Shown piece by piece: positions 9,819 to 19,633 of a DNA stretch of 64,000 bases (its first letter is position 1; the number at the start of each line of letters is the position of its first letter). The translations under genes were made by a program, and so were the position numbers. The notes beneath the pieces were generated by a model. The model was given only the letters and a program-made list of their open reading frames with translations, was not told the DNA's origin and made no database searches. Source of the stretch: Photobacterium sp. GJ3 (lineage in GTDB: Bacteria; Pseudomonadota; Gammaproteobacteria; Enterobacterales; Vibrionaceae); assembly GCF_018199995.1 (NCBI RefSeq), contig NZ_CP073578.1, forward strand, positions 3,224,001-3,288,000, given 5' to 3'.

Positions 9819-10025
9819 ATGCTGCTGAAAGCCCTGATAATCTGCCTGCTGATCTTTATTGTGTTCAATCTGTTCCGGGCCTTGCCTGTGATGCTCCGGG
9901 GCAAACAAAGTAAGCCGATGTCTCACTTTCTCGGTCGCCGGATACTGTTTTCCGTCCTGCTGTTCGCCCTCTTACTGCTGGCGCTAGCCACGGGCCTGAT
10001 TGATCCCAATCCGCGGCCTTACTAA
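9819..10025 (+). CDS. DUF2909 twin-helix small membrane protein
   Basis: A 68-aa protein made almost only of two membrane helices (about 4-20 and 40-58) separated by a basic loop with MLRGKQSKPMSHFLGRR. This matches the DUF2909 family, which is typically found within cox operons of gammaproteobacteria but has no known function. It is oriented against the operon, between ctaE and surf1. I chose the ATG at 9819 because GGAG lies five bases upstream; a GTG at 9813 overlaps that box. Confidence 0.8.
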   Translation: MLLKALIICLLIFIVFNLFRALPVMLRGKQSKPMSHFLGRRILFSVLLFALLLLALATGLIDPNPRPY

Positions 10026-10034
10026 CGCAATGCG

Positions 10035-10936
10035 CTACAGGATATAAACGAATACGAACAGCCCCAGCCAGACCACATCCACGAAGTGCCAGTACCAGGC
10101 CCCTGCCTGAAACGCAAAGTGGCTCTTGGCCGAAAAGTGGCCATTCAAGACCCGCAGCCAGACAATCAACAGAATCAGGGTGCCGAGCGTGACATGCAGG
10201 CCGTGAAAACCCGTCAGCATGAAAAAGGTGTTGCCATACACACCGGCATCCAGCGTCAGGTTCATCTCTTCATAGGCATGGATATATTCCACACCCTGCA
10301 GGTAAACAAACAGCCCGCCGAGTAGCACCGTCAGCAATAAAAACAGAGTCAGCCGCGGGCGGTTGTCTTTTTCCAGAGCGGTATGTGCCAGATGCACCGT
10401 GACTGAAGACGTCAGCAGAATCAGCGTGTTGTACAAAGGGAGACCGATCGGACCCATCGCCTGCGTTTCCGTTCCGCCCGGTGTCATCACCAGCGGCCAA
10501 TGCGCAATAAATTCCGGCCACAGCACTTCATGAGTCATCGCATTGTTGCCCGCCCCGCCCAGCCAGGGCACGGCAATCATCCGGGCATAGAACAGTGCAC
10601 CAAAGAATGCAGCAAAGAACATGATTTCCGAGAAAATAAACCAGCTCATGCCCTGCCGGAACGAACGATCCATCTGCGAGCTGTATAACCCGCTCATCGA
10701 CTCCCGGATCACATCCCGGAACCAACCCACCAGCATAATCAGCAACAGGCCAACCCCAGACATCAGTACCCAGGGCCATTCCCGCCAAACAGCCCGCCGA
10801 CTGTGGCCCCAGCGCCCATCGCAATCAAAAACAGAGCCACTGCGCCCACAATCGGCCATGCACTGGCCGCCGGGACGTAATAAGGCTCGTGGGGTGGCGT
10901 CAGCGACTGATCATGTTCAGAGTATGGATTTGCCAT
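10035..10936 (-). CDS. ctaE: cytochrome c oxidase subunit III, frame broken by one missing base
   Basis: Seven-helix subunit III of the caa3-type oxidase, which stabilises subunit I and its proton uptake path. The first 57 codons (MANPYSEHDQSLTPPHEPYY, then one helix) are in one frame and the remaining protein (WPWVLMSGVGLLL onward) in another. One extra base in the CCC run at 10781-10783 joins them into a protein of about 300 aa. Landmarks are EIMFFAAFFGALFYAR, the long HEVLWPEF loop, FHGLHVTLG and the C-terminal YWHFVDVVWL. The start ATG at 10936 has GAGG six bases upstream and follows ctaG by eight bases. Confidence 0.85.
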
Positions 10937-10944
10937 GGTCGACC

Positions 10945-11496
10945 TCATTGCGTTTGTGCCGCGGGTTCCGGCTGAGCGTTAAACAAGGTATAAGCCAGCG
11001 TCAGAGTATTGATGTCCTCTGGCAGCTCGGGATCGATATAGAACAGCAATGGCAATTCTGCCGATGCACCGGCCGCCAGTGGCTGGCGGTTAAAGCAAAA
11101 GCATTCAATCTTATTAAAATACTGTGCCCCCTGCCCCGGCGACACCGAAGGCACTGCCTGTCCGACCGTGGCGTGCTTCGTCAGGTTTTTCGCCGCGAAC
11201 AGTACCTTGTGGGTTTCCCCCGGATGCACCACCATGCGGGTCACTTCAGGTTCGAACTGCCAAGCCATACCCGGATTGATGTACGCCACAAATTCCACCG
11301 TGATATTGCGCTTTTCATCCACCTGCTGACTGGCAATGGCCGCCTGATTGGACGTTTTTCCGTTAATTCCGGTGACTTCGCAGAACACGTCATAAAGTGG
11401 CACCAGTGCGAAGGCAAAGCCGAACATCCCCAGCGACAATACAATCAGTGTCAGCAGTGACTTCTTCTTGCCTTTGTCTTGGCCGTTGTCAGCCAT
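10945..11496 (-). CDS. ctaG: cytochrome c oxidase assembly protein CtaG/COX11
   Basis: Copper chaperone that delivers Cu to the CuB site of subunit I. The 183-aa protein has one N-terminal membrane helix (about 13-34) and a periplasmic immunoglobulin-like domain carrying the copper-binding CFCF motif (KIECFCFNRQPL) and the LPLLFYIDPELP segment that is diagnostic of the family. ATG at 11496 follows AAGGAGG. It lies ten bases after ctaD and nine bases before ctaE, so the assembly factor is made with its client. Confidence 0.95.
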   Translation of the reverse strand: MADNGQDKGKKKSLLTLIVLSLGMFGFAFALVPLYDVFCEVTGINGKTSNQAAIASQQVDEKRNITVEFVAYINPGMAWQFEPEVTRMVVHPGETHKVLFAAKNLTKHATVGQAVPSVSPGQGAQYFNKIECFCFNRQPLAAGASAELPLLFYIDPELPEDINTLTLAYTLFNAQPEPAAQTQ

Positions 11497-11505
11497 AGTG
11501 CCTCC

Positions 11506-13107
11506 TTAATCCACCTTCGGTGGCGTTGAGAACGTATGATGAGGCGCGGGTGAAGGCACAGTCCATTCCAGTCCTTCGGCCCCGTCCCAGGGCTTGGCCC
11601 CGGCAGGCTCACCGCCGCGGATACACTTGATCAATACCGCCAGGAAAATCAGCTGCGACAGTCCGAACATAAAGCCCCCGATACTGACCACAGCGTTCAC
11701 ATCTGCAAACTGCAAAGCATAGTCCGGGATCCGGCGCGGCATCCCGGCCAGACCGAGGAAGTGCATCGGGAAGAACAGAATGTTCACCGACACCACAGAG
11801 CACCAGAAATGCCACTTGGCGAGCCGCTCATCAAACATGTGCCCAGTCCATTTGGGCAGCCAGTAGTAGGCCGCAGCCATGATGGAGAAAATTGCACCGG
11901 AGACCAGCACATAGTGGAAGTGCGCGACCACGAAGTAGGTATCATGGTACTGGAAGTCAGCCGGCGTAATTGCCAGCATCAGGCCAGAGAACCCCCCGAT
12001 GGTAAACAGAATGATAAAAGCAATGGCAAACAACATCGGGACTTCAAACGTCATAGACCCACGCCACATGGTGGCCACCCAGTTGAATACCTTCACCCCC
12101 GTCGGCACCGAAATCAGCATGGTGCAGTACATAAAGAAGAGTTCGGCAGCCACCGGCATCCCGGTTGTGAACATATGGTGCGCCCAGACCAGGAAGCTCA
12201 ACCCGGCAATCGAAGCGGTGGCATACACCATGGAGCTGTAACCGAAGAGTTTCTTACGCGAAAATGCCGGAACAATCGCCGAAACGATCCCGAAACTCGG
12301 CAAAATCATGATGTACACTTCAGGGTGACCAAAGAACCAGAAAATATGCTGGAACATCACGGGATCTCCCCCGCCTGCCGCATCGAAAAAGCTAGTGCCG
12401 AAATACTTGTCGGTCAGCACCATGGTGACCGCCCCGGCCAGCACCGGCATTACCGCAATCAGCAGAAACGCCGTGATTAGCCAGGTCCAGACAAACAGCG
12501 GCATTTTCATGTAAGTCATGCCTGGTGCACGCAGGTTGATAATGGTGACGATGACGTTGATTGCACCCATGATGGAGCTGATCCCCATGATGTGTAGTGC
12601 AAACACAAACAAACCAGTGCTTTGCGGACTATACGTGGTCGACAGCGGCGCATAGAAAGTCCAGCCGAAGTTCGGGCCGCCTCCTTCCATAAACAGCGAT
12701 GCCAGCAACATGGTGAAGGCGAACGGCAGAATCCAGAAGCTCCAGTTATTCATTCGCGGTAATGCCATATCCGGCGCCCCGATCATCATCGGCACCATCC
12801 AGTTCGCAAGGCCGGTAAATGCGGGCATCACGGCACCAAAGACCATAATCAGACCGTGAACCGTCGTCATCTGGTTAAAAAAGTTGGGCTCCACCAACTG
12901 CAGCCCCGGCTGGAATAACTCCGCCCGGATCACCATTGCCATGGCACCGCCAATCAAAAACATCGCAAAGCTGAACAGCAGATACAGCGTACCGATATCT
13001 TTGTGGTTGGTCGTAAACAGCCAGCGCCGAATCCCGTGATGGTGGTGCACTTCATGTGCTGTATGCGTGGTGTCTTCCACCGTCTGTTCGCGCATCATGT
13101 CCGTCAT
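11506..13107 (-). CDS. ctaD: cytochrome c oxidase subunit I
   Basis: Catalytic subunit with twelve membrane helices that binds heme a and the heme a3-CuB centre where oxygen is reduced. At 533 aa it is full length. Visible landmarks are VHGLIMVFGAVMPAF (heme a histidine), WTFYAPLS, the CuB/Tyr segment HIFWFFGHPEVYI, AHHMFTTGM and the double-histidine helix DTYFVVAHFHYVL. The start at 13107 has GGGAG nine bases upstream; internal ATGs a few codons on are possible. Located between ctaC and ctaG in the leftward operon. Confidence 0.97.
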   Translation of the reverse strand: MTDMMREQTVEDTTHTAHEVHHHHGIRRWLFTTNHKDIGTLYLLFSFAMFLIGGAMAMVIRAELFQPGLQLVEPNFFNQMTTVHGLIMVFGAVMPAFTGLANWMVPMMIGAPDMALPRMNNWSFWILPFAFTMLLASLFMEGGGPNFGWTFYAPLSTTYSPQSTGLFVFALHIMGISSIMGAINVIVTIINLRAPGMTYMKMPLFVWTWLITAFLLIAVMPVLAGAVTMVLTDKYFGTSFFDAAGGGDPVMFQHIFWFFGHPEVYIMILPSFGIVSAIVPAFSRKKLFGYSSMVYATASIAGLSFLVWAHHMFTTGMPVAAELFFMYCTMLISVPTGVKVFNWVATMWRGSMTFEVPMLFAIAFIILFTIGGFSGLMLAITPADFQYHDTYFVVAHFHYVLVSGAIFSIMAAAYYWLPKWTGHMFDERLAKWHFWCSVVSVNILFFPMHFLGLAGMPRRIPDYALQFADVNAVVSIGGFMFGLSQLIFLAVLIKCIRGGEPAGAKPWDGAEGLEWTVPSPAPHHTFSTPPKVD

Positions 13108-13120
13108 GCTTGGTCACTCC

Positions 13121-14266
13121 CTAAAGCTCTTCGCCTTTCAACACTGCCTGAACTTCTGCAGCCTGCACGGTATCTCCGGTGTCATTGCCCCAGGCATTTC
13201 GCTCATAGGTAATCACCGCAGCCAGCTCTTTCAGACTCAGCTGAGGCCCGAATGCCTGCATCGCCGTGCCATTCCGGCCATGAACCACCACGCTGATGTG
13301 TTCCAGTTTCTTACCCGGATCCATTGATATCCCTTCTCCAGCCAGCGCCGGGAAGGCACCCGGCAGCCCCTGACCATTCACCTGATGACACACAGCACAA
13401 CGGGTGTTGTAGACTTTTTCGCCCATGGCCATCAGCTCATCCATCGGCATTTCCATATCCAGCAGACGCTGCTCTTCTTCCCGCGCCTCCCGCTGGGCGG
13501 TTTTTGTCACCTGCAGCCATTCTTCATAGTCAGCCTGGGATTTGGCGATCACCACAATGGGCATGAATCCATGGTCCTTCCCGCACAATTCGGCGCACTG
13601 CCCCCGGTAAATACCGGGCTCGTCAATCCGGGTCCAGGCTTCATTGATAAAACCTGGGTTGGCATCTTTTTTCACGGCGAATGCGGGCACCCACCAGGAA
13701 TGAATGACATCCTGAGAGGTCATCAGAAAACGAATTTTCTGGCCGACGGGCAACACCAGCGGATGATCGACTTCCAGCAGGTAATTCTCCCGTTTCTGAC
13801 GTTCATTCTTGATTTGTGCCTGTGTGGTGGCGAGATTGGAATAAAAAGACACATCTTCACCAAAATAGGTGTAGTGCCATTTCCACTGCGAGCCCGTGAT
13901 CTGAATGGTGAGATCAGACTGGGTGGTATCTTCCATGGCCAGCAGGGTTTTGGTGGCAGGAATCGCCATCACAATCAGAATCAGAAAGGGGATCAGCGTC
14001 CAGAGCAGTTCAACCTTGGTGCTCTCGTGGAAGGACGCAGCAACAGCACCACGTGATTTACGATGATGGATAATGGCCCAGAACATCACGCCAAACACCA
14101 CCACACCAATCGCCACGCAGATGTAGAAGATCGTCATGTGCAGCGAATAAACCTGCTGACTGACCCCGGTCACTCCCTGAGTCATATTCAGCGGCATGGA
14201 TGTCGTCTCTGCCCATGCAGGCAACACGAATCCGCCCAGTAATCCGTAAAACAATTGCCGCATCAT
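13121..14266 (-). CDS. ctaC: cytochrome c oxidase subunit II with fused cytochrome c domain
   Basis: Electron-entry subunit. A signal peptide (ending near PAWA) and two membrane helices lead to a cupredoxin domain with the CuA motif QCAELCGKDHGFM, then a C-terminal class I cytochrome c domain with the heme-binding CAVCH, making this a caa3-type oxidase. About 381 aa. I start at the ATG at 14266, with AGGAGG about ten bases upstream; a second ATG follows at 14263. It is the first gene of the operon and is preceded by a region with a perfect 18-bp palindrome (14413-14430). Confidence 0.95.
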   Translation of the reverse strand: MMRQLFYGLLGGFVLPAWAETTSMPLNMTQGVTGVSQQVYSLHMTIFYICVAIGVVVFGVMFWAIIHHRKSRGAVAASFHESTKVELLWTLIPFLILIVMAIPATKTLLAMEDTTQSDLTIQITGSQWKWHYTYFGEDVSFYSNLATTQAQIKNERQKRENYLLEVDHPLVLPVGQKIRFLMTSQDVIHSWWVPAFAVKKDANPGFINEAWTRIDEPGIYRGQCAELCGKDHGFMPIVVIAKSQADYEEWLQVTKTAQREAREEEQRLLDMEMPMDELMAMGEKVYNTRCAVCHQVNGQGLPGAFPALAGEGISMDPGKKLEHISVVVHGRNGTAMQAFGPQLSLKELAAVITYERNAWGNDTGDTVQAAEVQAVLKGEEL

Positions 14267-14412
14267 TCCCTGGATCCCTCCTGCAGTCAGTCCATGTGGT
14301 CGCGGCAGTCTGATCACAGGAACAGAGACAGCCGAACCCGCCGGAAAGTCTTCTCAGCGCAAAAAGCTCTTAACAGCTTGTTTACATTTAACTTAGGACA
14401 GATTTCGGAGAA

Positions 14413-14430
14413 TGCGCAAAATTTTGCGCA
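14413..14430. promoter_or_regulatory. perfect 18-bp palindrome upstream of the cox operon
   Basis: TGCGCAAAATTTTGCGCA reads the same on both strands. It lies in the 220-base gap between ctaC and the end of the methyltransferase gene, about 150 bases before the ctaC start. The symmetry suits a dimeric repressor or activator site; a very short hairpin is the alternative. Which regulator binds is not known. Confidence 0.45.
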
Positions 14431-14487
14431 AGAAATAGACAAGGTTCAGGATTCTGCAATATAAGCGGCAATAGAATGATTTTGTGG

Positions 14488-15285
14488 CTAATAACGCAAG
14501 TGGGTCACAACAGGCGTGAGTCGGTGACGAAACGCAGTCAGCCGGGTCAGCCAGCGATGCCACGGCCGCCAGCGCGGACACGCCACATCCAGCGGCGAAT
14601 GACTGGCAACTTCTTCAGACCAGGGCAACCATTGCAGTAACTGACGCACCGGATCCGCAAAGCCATGACCATACCCCTGAGCGCCCAACTGTTGCCCTAA
14701 CGCGGTCTGGCAGCGATCACCCGCCAGCACCAGACACAGTTCCAGTTGATGAAAATGACAGCCGACACGCTGAACAAACCGGGCCACTTCGGCTTCAGAT
14801 GCCTGCAGCAAAGCCTGATCACACACCAGCATCACTGGCGAGGAAAAACTGGTCGGCAACTGAGAGAGCCAGCTCAGATCGGTCACAGACCCCGGACGCA
14901 TCCGGTAACGTTCACTGCGATGGAATAAGCGTTGGCGCCACAGCAAGGTTTCATCACAATCGAGTTCCAGCCAGCGGCAACGGCCATTATCGAGACGATA
15001 AAAACGCGTATCCAACCCTGCGCCGACATTAATGACATGCCCGTTGGGAAAACGACGTAAAAAATGCTGAACGCGCTGATCGACCAGCAGCGTTAATGTG
15101 GCGTGCAGTAATTGATGCTGATCGACATTCCCGGTCAGACAATCTGGTGCGAGATGACACTGCTGACATGCCGCTGCGGCGAGCGGGTCATAAATCAAAC
15201 CACCGTCCGCCAGACTCTCGCGGCTGCGGAGCCAGAGCGGCTGCAACAGGTCAGCCGGAATATGATAGCGGGCAGATTTTGTCAT
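14488..15285 (-). CDS. class I SAM-dependent methyltransferase, leucine carboxyl methyltransferase-like
   Basis: A 265-aa protein of the PPM1/TcmP-like methyltransferase group. The SAM-binding motif I is NVGAGLDTRFYRL (about residues 86-98), followed by the acidic motif WLELDCDETL. An upstream CQQCHLAPDC segment could bind metal but is not diagnostic. The ATG at 15285 has GGAG six bases upstream. A good Fur box lies at 15309-15327, just before the gene, so expression is probably induced by iron shortage. That would place the enzyme in siderophore or iron-stress metabolism, but the substrate is unknown. It runs toward the cox operon and stops 220 bases before it. Confidence 0.72.
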   Translation of the reverse strand: MTKSARYHIPADLLQPLWLRSRESLADGGLIYDPLAAAACQQCHLAPDCLTGNVDQHQLLHATLTLLVDQRVQHFLRRFPNGHVINVGAGLDTRFYRLDNGRCRWLELDCDETLLWRQRLFHRSERYRMRPGSVTDLSWLSQLPTSFSSPVMLVCDQALLQASEAEVARFVQRVGCHFHQLELCLVLAGDRCQTALGQQLGAQGYGHGFADPVRQLLQWLPWSEEVASHSPLDVACPRWRPWHRWLTRLTAFRHRLTPVVTHLRY

Positions 15286-15308
15286 GATCATCTCCAAGGT
15301 TACCCTTG

Positions 15309-15327
15309 AATGATAATGACTCTCATT
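15309..15327. promoter_or_regulatory. Fur box upstream of the methyltransferase gene
   Basis: AATGATAATGACTCTCATT contains the GATAATGA...TCATT arms of the Fur consensus (GATAATGATAATCATTATC) and lies 24 bases before the start codon. It is an inference from sequence match only. Confidence 0.6.
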
Positions 15328-15372
15328 CTTTAATGCAAAGAAATCCTCTGCCCGATTTGAACCGGATGCAAA

Positions 15373-15993
15373 TTAACTCCAGTCACCATTGCGGATCACC
15401 CCAACGGCAATGCCTTCAATGGTGAGTTGCTGCTGAGTCAAATCAACCACAATGGGTGCAAAAGCGTCATTTTCTGCATGCAAAAAGACCTGAGCACCCT
15501 TTTTCTCCAGACGCTTCACCGTCACATCGTCATCCACGCGGGCAACGACAACCTGACCATTACGCACATCCTGAGTTTTGTGCACAGCCAGCAGATCGCC
15601 GTCCAGAATCCCAATGTCCTTCATGCTCATGCCATTCACCCGTAACAGGAAATCTGCCTGAGGTTTAAACATCGCCGGATCAACATCATAATGTGTTTCG
15701 ACATGTTCCTGCGCCAGAATAGGTTCTCCGGCAGCAACTCGGCCAATCAGGGGAAGTCCCTGATCTTCCGGTGTTTCTTCATGAACCAGCAAGCGGATTC
15801 CCCGGGAAGCACCCGGTACAATTTCAATCACTTGCTTGCGGGCAAGGGCTTTCAGATGTTCCTCTGCCGCATTGGCAGAACGGAATCCCAGTTCACGGGC
15901 AATCTCCGCCCGCGTCGGTGGCATCCCGCTTTCTTCAATTTTTGCTTTGATCAAATCAAAGACTTCTTGTTGGCGTGGCGTTAACGGCTTCAT
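15373..15993 (-). CDS. lexA: SOS repressor LexA
   Basis: Represses SOS genes and cleaves itself when RecA is activated by DNA damage. The 206-aa protein has a winged helix N-terminal domain (about 1-70) with [13 protein letters not shown], the self-cleavage site at Ala88-Gly89 within RVAAGEPI, and the Ser123/Lys160 catalytic dyad (NGMSMKD and TVKRLEKK). Two LexA boxes precede the gene, showing autoregulation. It is divergent from plsB. ATG at 15993 gives the standard [13 protein letters not shown] start. Confidence 0.98.
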   Translation of the reverse strand: MKPLTPRQQEVFDLIKAKIEESGMPPTRAEIARELGFRSANAAEEHLKALARKQVIEIVPGASRGIRLLVHEETPEDQGLPLIGRVAAGEPILAQEHVETHYDVDPAMFKPQADFLLRVNGMSMKDIGILDGDLLAVHKTQDVRNGQVVVARVDDDVTVKRLEKKGAQVFLHAENDAFAPIVVDLTQQQLTIEGIAVGVIRNGDWS

Positions 15994-16001
15994 GACATAC
16001 C

Positions 16002-16017
16002 CTGTCTTTTTATACAG
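16002..16017. promoter_or_regulatory. LexA box 1
   Basis: CTGTCTTTTTATACAG fits CTGT-N8-ACAG exactly. It lies nine bases before the lexA start, on the promoter of the leftward gene. Confidence 0.9.
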
Positions 16018-16021
16018 TTCA

Positions 16022-16037
16022 CTGTGAGTATATCCAG
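16022..16037. promoter_or_regulatory. LexA box 2
   Basis: CTGTGAGTATATCCAG matches the LexA consensus with one change (CCAG for ACAG). Its centre is 20 bases from that of box 1, as in the doubled operator of enteric lexA. Confidence 0.78.
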
Positions 16038-16219
16038 TGTTCAGGGGTTTGAAAAGGCTATATCGCGCAGAATCAAGGAAATGCGTGCTGTCGCATGTTC
16101 GCAGGAAAAGTCAGCAAAAAAATCACATTTCGCCGTTTCAGATGATGCTTTCCCAGCTAAACCCAATCCATTTTCTGCTATCCTTGCCACGCATTAAGAT
16201 TTCGAGGCTAGTAATCAAC

Positions 16220-18676
16220 ATGTCAACTTGGCAAAAATTGTCGCAAAGTTTACTGAATTTGCCGCTTTCTTTATTGGTAAAGACCCGCACAATTCCTTCT
16301 GATCCGGTCGCAGAACTGCCGCTGGATTTGAACCGACCGATTCTTTACACCTTACCCTTCAGTTCGCAGACCGATCTGCTGACCCTGAGTGCTGCTGCCA
16401 AAGCGGCCGGGTTGCCCGATCCGCTGGACCCTATGGTCATCCATGGCCGTACGTTTCCCCGCTATGTTTTTGTCGCCGACAGCCCGAGTATATTTGGCAG
16501 CAACGGCCAGATTCCTGCGTCTTCACTGGCGCTGTTTACCGATCTGCTCGCAGCCCATCAGGCCGACGCTGAGCTGGATGTACAGCTCCTGCCTGCTTCT
16601 GTGCTGTGGGGGCGTAAACCGGGAACCGAAGGTGAGTCCAAGCCGATCCTCAAAGCACTGAACGGACCAGAGAAAGGGTTCGCTATTCTGGCACAGGGAC
16701 GCGACTGTCTGGTCCGCCTGAGCCCAACCGTCTCGCTGCGTTTCATGGCGGATAAGTACGGTGCGGATGACACCATCGCCAACAAACTGGCCCGGGTCGC
16801 CAAAATTCATTTCTCCCGCCAGAAACTTGCTGCGGCTGGTCCACGGCTGCCACAACGTCAGGCGCTGTTTAACCGACTGCTGGCTTCCAAAGCCATTGAA
16901 AAAGTGGTGCGAGAAGAGGCCGAAAGCCGGGATGTTCCGCTGGAAAAAGTGCGCAAAGAAGCCATCGACATGATGGAAGAGATCGCAGCCGATTTCTCCT
17001 ACAGTCTGGTGCGCCATGGCGACCGCTTCCTGAGCTGGTTGTGGAACCGCCTGTATCAGGGCATTAATGTCAGTAACGCACAGCGCGTGCGTCAGCTGGC
17101 GCAGGATGGCCATGAGATTGTGTATGTCCCTTGTCACCGCAGTCACATGGACTATCTGTTGCTGTCTTACGTGCTGTATCAGGAAGGCATGGTCCCACCG
17201 CATATCGCAGCGGGCATTAATCTGAATTTCTTCCCGGCCGGGCCGATCTTCCGCCGCGGCGGTGCCTTCTTCATTCGCCGAAGTTTTAAGGGAAATCGCC
17301 TGTATTCGACGGTGTTCCGTGAATATCTGGGTGAACTCTTCGCCAAAGGCTATTCGGTTGAATACTTCAGTGAAGGAGGCCGTTCCCGCACCGGTCGTCT
17401 GCTGGCACCCAAAACCGGCATGCTGTCGATGACCCTACAGGCAATGTTGCGCGGGCTGAATCGCCCGGTCACGCTGGTGCCTGTGTATATCGGCTACGAA
17501 CATGTCATGGAAGTGGCCACTTACGCCAAAGAACTGCGTGGAAAACGTAAAGAGAAGGAAAATCTCAGCCAGGTGCTGCGGACGCTGCGCAAGCTGCGGA
17601 ACTTCGGCCAGGGCTATGTGAACTTTGGTGAGCCGATTCCGCTGAACCAGTATCTGAATGAACAGGTGCCGGAATGGCGTCAGGACATTGATCCGATTGA
17701 ACCACAGCGCCCGCAATGGCTGAATCCTGTGGTGAACAGTCTGGCCGATAAAATGATGACCCACATCAACGATGCTGCAGCCACCAACGGCCTGACGCTC
17801 TGTGCGCTGGCTCTGCTGTCTTCCCGTCAGCGGGCCCTGAGCCGCGAAGAGCTGGAACAGCAGGTCGATTGCTACCTGCAACTGCTGCAGAACACACCGT
17901 ACTCTCCTAACTGCACGCAGCCGTCTGATTCTGTCTCAGCACTGGTTGAGCATGCAATCGGTATGGATAAGTTCCTGGTGGAGCGGGACAGTCTGGGCGA
18001 CATCATCTCACTCGACCGCCAGCAGTCGCTGCTGATGACCTACTACCGGAACAACATTATTCATTTATTTGCACTGCCATCGCTGATTGCTCACATTGTC
18101 GTGTCTCATCAGCAATTGAGCCGGGCGGAGATGCATCGCCAGATCGGCCTGCTCTACCCGTTCCTGAAAGCAGAACTGTACCTGCGCTTTGATGAAAGTG
18201 ATTTACCGGATGCCATTGATATTCTGGTTGATGAGCTGCTCCGCCAGCGTCTGATCCTGAGCGATGACAATATGCTGTCACTCAACAGCGCGCGTATCGG
18301 TCCGCTTCAGCTACTGGGCAACACCATCACTGAAACACTGCAGCGCTATGCGATCACCCTGACGCTCCTGCGCGGTGAGCCTCAGTTGATGAAAAGCGAT
18401 CTGGAGCAGCAAAGCCAGATGATGGCCCAGCGTCTGAGCCGTCTGCATGGCATTAATGCACCGGAGTTCTTCGATAAAAGCGTGTTCTCCTCTCTGGTAA
18501 AAACCCTGCGTCAGCAAGGTTATCTGAATGAAGAGAATCATGCCGTGTCCCGGCCGGTTGCCAGCCTCGCGGATTTACTGGCCGATCTGGTCTCTCCGGA
18601 AATCAAGCTGACCATTCAGGCAGTGATGAACCGGGAAGACAAAAAAGAACAGCCGCCGGAAACAACCAACACTTGA
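16220..18676 (+). CDS. plsB: glycerol-3-phosphate 1-O-acyltransferase PlsB
   Basis: Inner-membrane enzyme that makes the first acyl transfer of phospholipid synthesis, from acyl-ACP or acyl-CoA to sn-glycerol 3-phosphate. The 818-aa length matches the family. The catalytic HX4D motif is HRSHMD with His306 and Asp311; further acyltransferase blocks are [26 protein letters not shown] and [12 protein letters not shown]. The frame is open further upstream, but the ATG at 16220 gives [16 protein letters not shown], the usual N-terminus, and lies clear of the lexA operators. It ends at a strong hairpin and is convergent with ubiA. Confidence 0.97.
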   Translation: MSTWQKLSQSLLNLPLSLLVKTRTIPSDPVAELPLDLNRPILYTLPFSSQTDLLTLSAAAKAAGLPDPLDPMVIHGRTFPRYVFVADSPSIFGSNGQIPASSLALFTDLLAAHQADAELDVQLLPASVLWGRKPGTEGESKPILKALNGPEKGFAILAQGRDCLVRLSPTVSLRFMADKYGADDTIANKLARVAKIHFSRQKLAAAGPRLPQRQALFNRLLASKAIEKVVREEAESRDVPLEKVRKEAIDMMEEIAADFSYSLVRHGDRFLSWLWNRLYQGINVSNAQRVRQLAQDGHEIVYVPCHRSHMDYLLLSYVLYQEGMVPPHIAAGINLNFFPAGPIFRRGGAFFIRRSFKGNRLYSTVFREYLGELFAKGYSVEYFSEGGRSRTGRLLAPKTGMLSMTLQAMLRGLNRPVTLVPVYIGYEHVMEVATYAKELRGKRKEKENLSQVLRTLRKLRNFGQGYVNFGEPIPLNQYLNEQVPEWRQDIDPIEPQRPQWLNPVVNSLADKMMTHINDAAATNGLTLCALALLSSRQRALSREELEQQVDCYLQLLQNTPYSPNCTQPSDSVSALVEHAIGMDKFLVERDSLGDIISLDRQQSLLMTYYRNNIIHLFALPSLIAHIVVSHQQLSRAEMHRQIGLLYPFLKAELYLRFDESDLPDAIDILVDELLRQRLILSDDNMLSLNSARIGPLQLLGNTITETLQRYAITLTLLRGEPQLMKSDLEQQSQMMAQRLSRLHGINAPEFFDKSVFSSLVKTLRQQGYLNEENHAVSRPVASLADLLADLVSPEIKLTIQAVMNREDKKEQPPETTNT

Positions 18677-18693
18677 GTGCACCGCTGAAACGA

Positions 18694-18719
18694 AAAACGC
18701 CCGCGATTGCGGGCGTTTT
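18694..18719. terminator. bidirectional terminator between plsB and ubiA
   Basis: AAAACGCCCGC and GCGGGCGTTTT make a perfect 11-bp stem with a GATT loop, with T-rich ends in both directions, suited to the convergent genes on each side. Confidence 0.9.
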
Positions 18720-18740
18720 GTCTCATAAAGCCGAAATCCA

Positions 18741-19598
18741 TCAGAGCAACAGACTTACCGCCATCCCCAGCCAGACCACCATACCGACATAATTATTGTT
18801 CAGAAATGCCTTGAAGCATGGCTCACGCTCTCTGCCACGGATCAGGTGCTGCTGATACACAAACAATGCCGCGGCCCCAAGCAGACTCCAGTAATACACT
18901 GGCGTCAGCGCCAGCTGAATGCCCACCAGAATCAGCAATCCCAGCGTCCCCAGTTGCAACACCCCGATGATACGTTTGTCATGACGACCAAACAGAATGG
19001 CTGTCGACTTAATCCCGACTTTCAGATCATCATCGCGATCGACCATGGCATATTGCGTGTCATAGGCGATGGTCCAGAGAATATTTGCCACAAAGAGCAT
19101 CCAGGCCACGGGCGGTAACTCACCCGACTGCGCGGCATAAGCCATGGGAATGGCCCAGCCAAATGCCATCCCCAGCACCAGTTGCGGCAAATGGGTATAG
19201 CGTTTCATGAAGGGATAAGCCGCGGCAAGCAACAAACCAATGACTGAAAGCTGAATGGTCAGCGCATTCATCGTCAGCACCAGACCAAATGACACCAAAA
19301 CCAGCAGGGTAAAAAAGCCCAGCGCTTCCCGTTCACTGATCAACCCGGCAGGCATGGGTCGCAGCGCCGTGCGTTTCACATGGCCGTCGAAATGACGATC
19401 AGCATAATCGTTGATCACACAACCCGCGGCCCGCATGCAAAAAACACCCAGAATGAACACCAGCAACACAGGCCAGTCCGGGATCCCATCTGCGGCCAGA
19501 AACAATGCCCATAAAGTCGGCCACATCAGTAACAGACTGCCAATCGGGCGGTCCAGACGGGCTAACTGACAGTAAGCCCTTGCTTTGGTTATCTCCAA
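18741..19598 (-). CDS. ubiA: 4-hydroxybenzoate octaprenyltransferase UbiA
   Basis: Membrane prenyltransferase that joins the polyprenyl tail to 4-hydroxybenzoate, the second step of ubiquinone synthesis. Family motifs are the first aspartate site [15 protein letters not shown] and the second [17 protein letters not shown]. The likely start is a TTG at 19598 ([18 protein letters not shown]), about ten bases after AGGAG, giving 285 aa, the usual length; longer in-frame versions would run into ubiC. It follows ubiC, which supplies its substrate, and the two form a leftward operon. Confidence 0.95.
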   Translation of the reverse strand: MEITKARAYCQLARLDRPIGSLLLMWPTLWALFLAADGIPDWPVLLVFILGVFCMRAAGCVINDYADRHFDGHVKRTALRPMPAGLISEREALGFFTLLVLVSFGLVLTMNALTIQLSVIGLLLAAAYPFMKRYTHLPQLVLGMAFGWAIPMAYAAQSGELPPVAWMLFVANILWTIAYDTQYAMVDRDDDLKVGIKSTAILFGRHDKRIIGVLQLGTLGLLILVGIQLALTPVYYWSLLGAAALFVYQQHLIRGREREPCFKAFLNNNYVGMVVWLGMAVSLLL

Positions 19599-19633
19599 AA
19601 CCCAGATTCTCCTTTTAAAGCATTCACCGCAGA

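Noticed and set aside
10621..11460. Rightward 279-codon frame opposite ctaE and ctaG
   Set aside because: Shadow of the oxidase genes; its protein looks like random arginine/proline/histidine-rich sequence.
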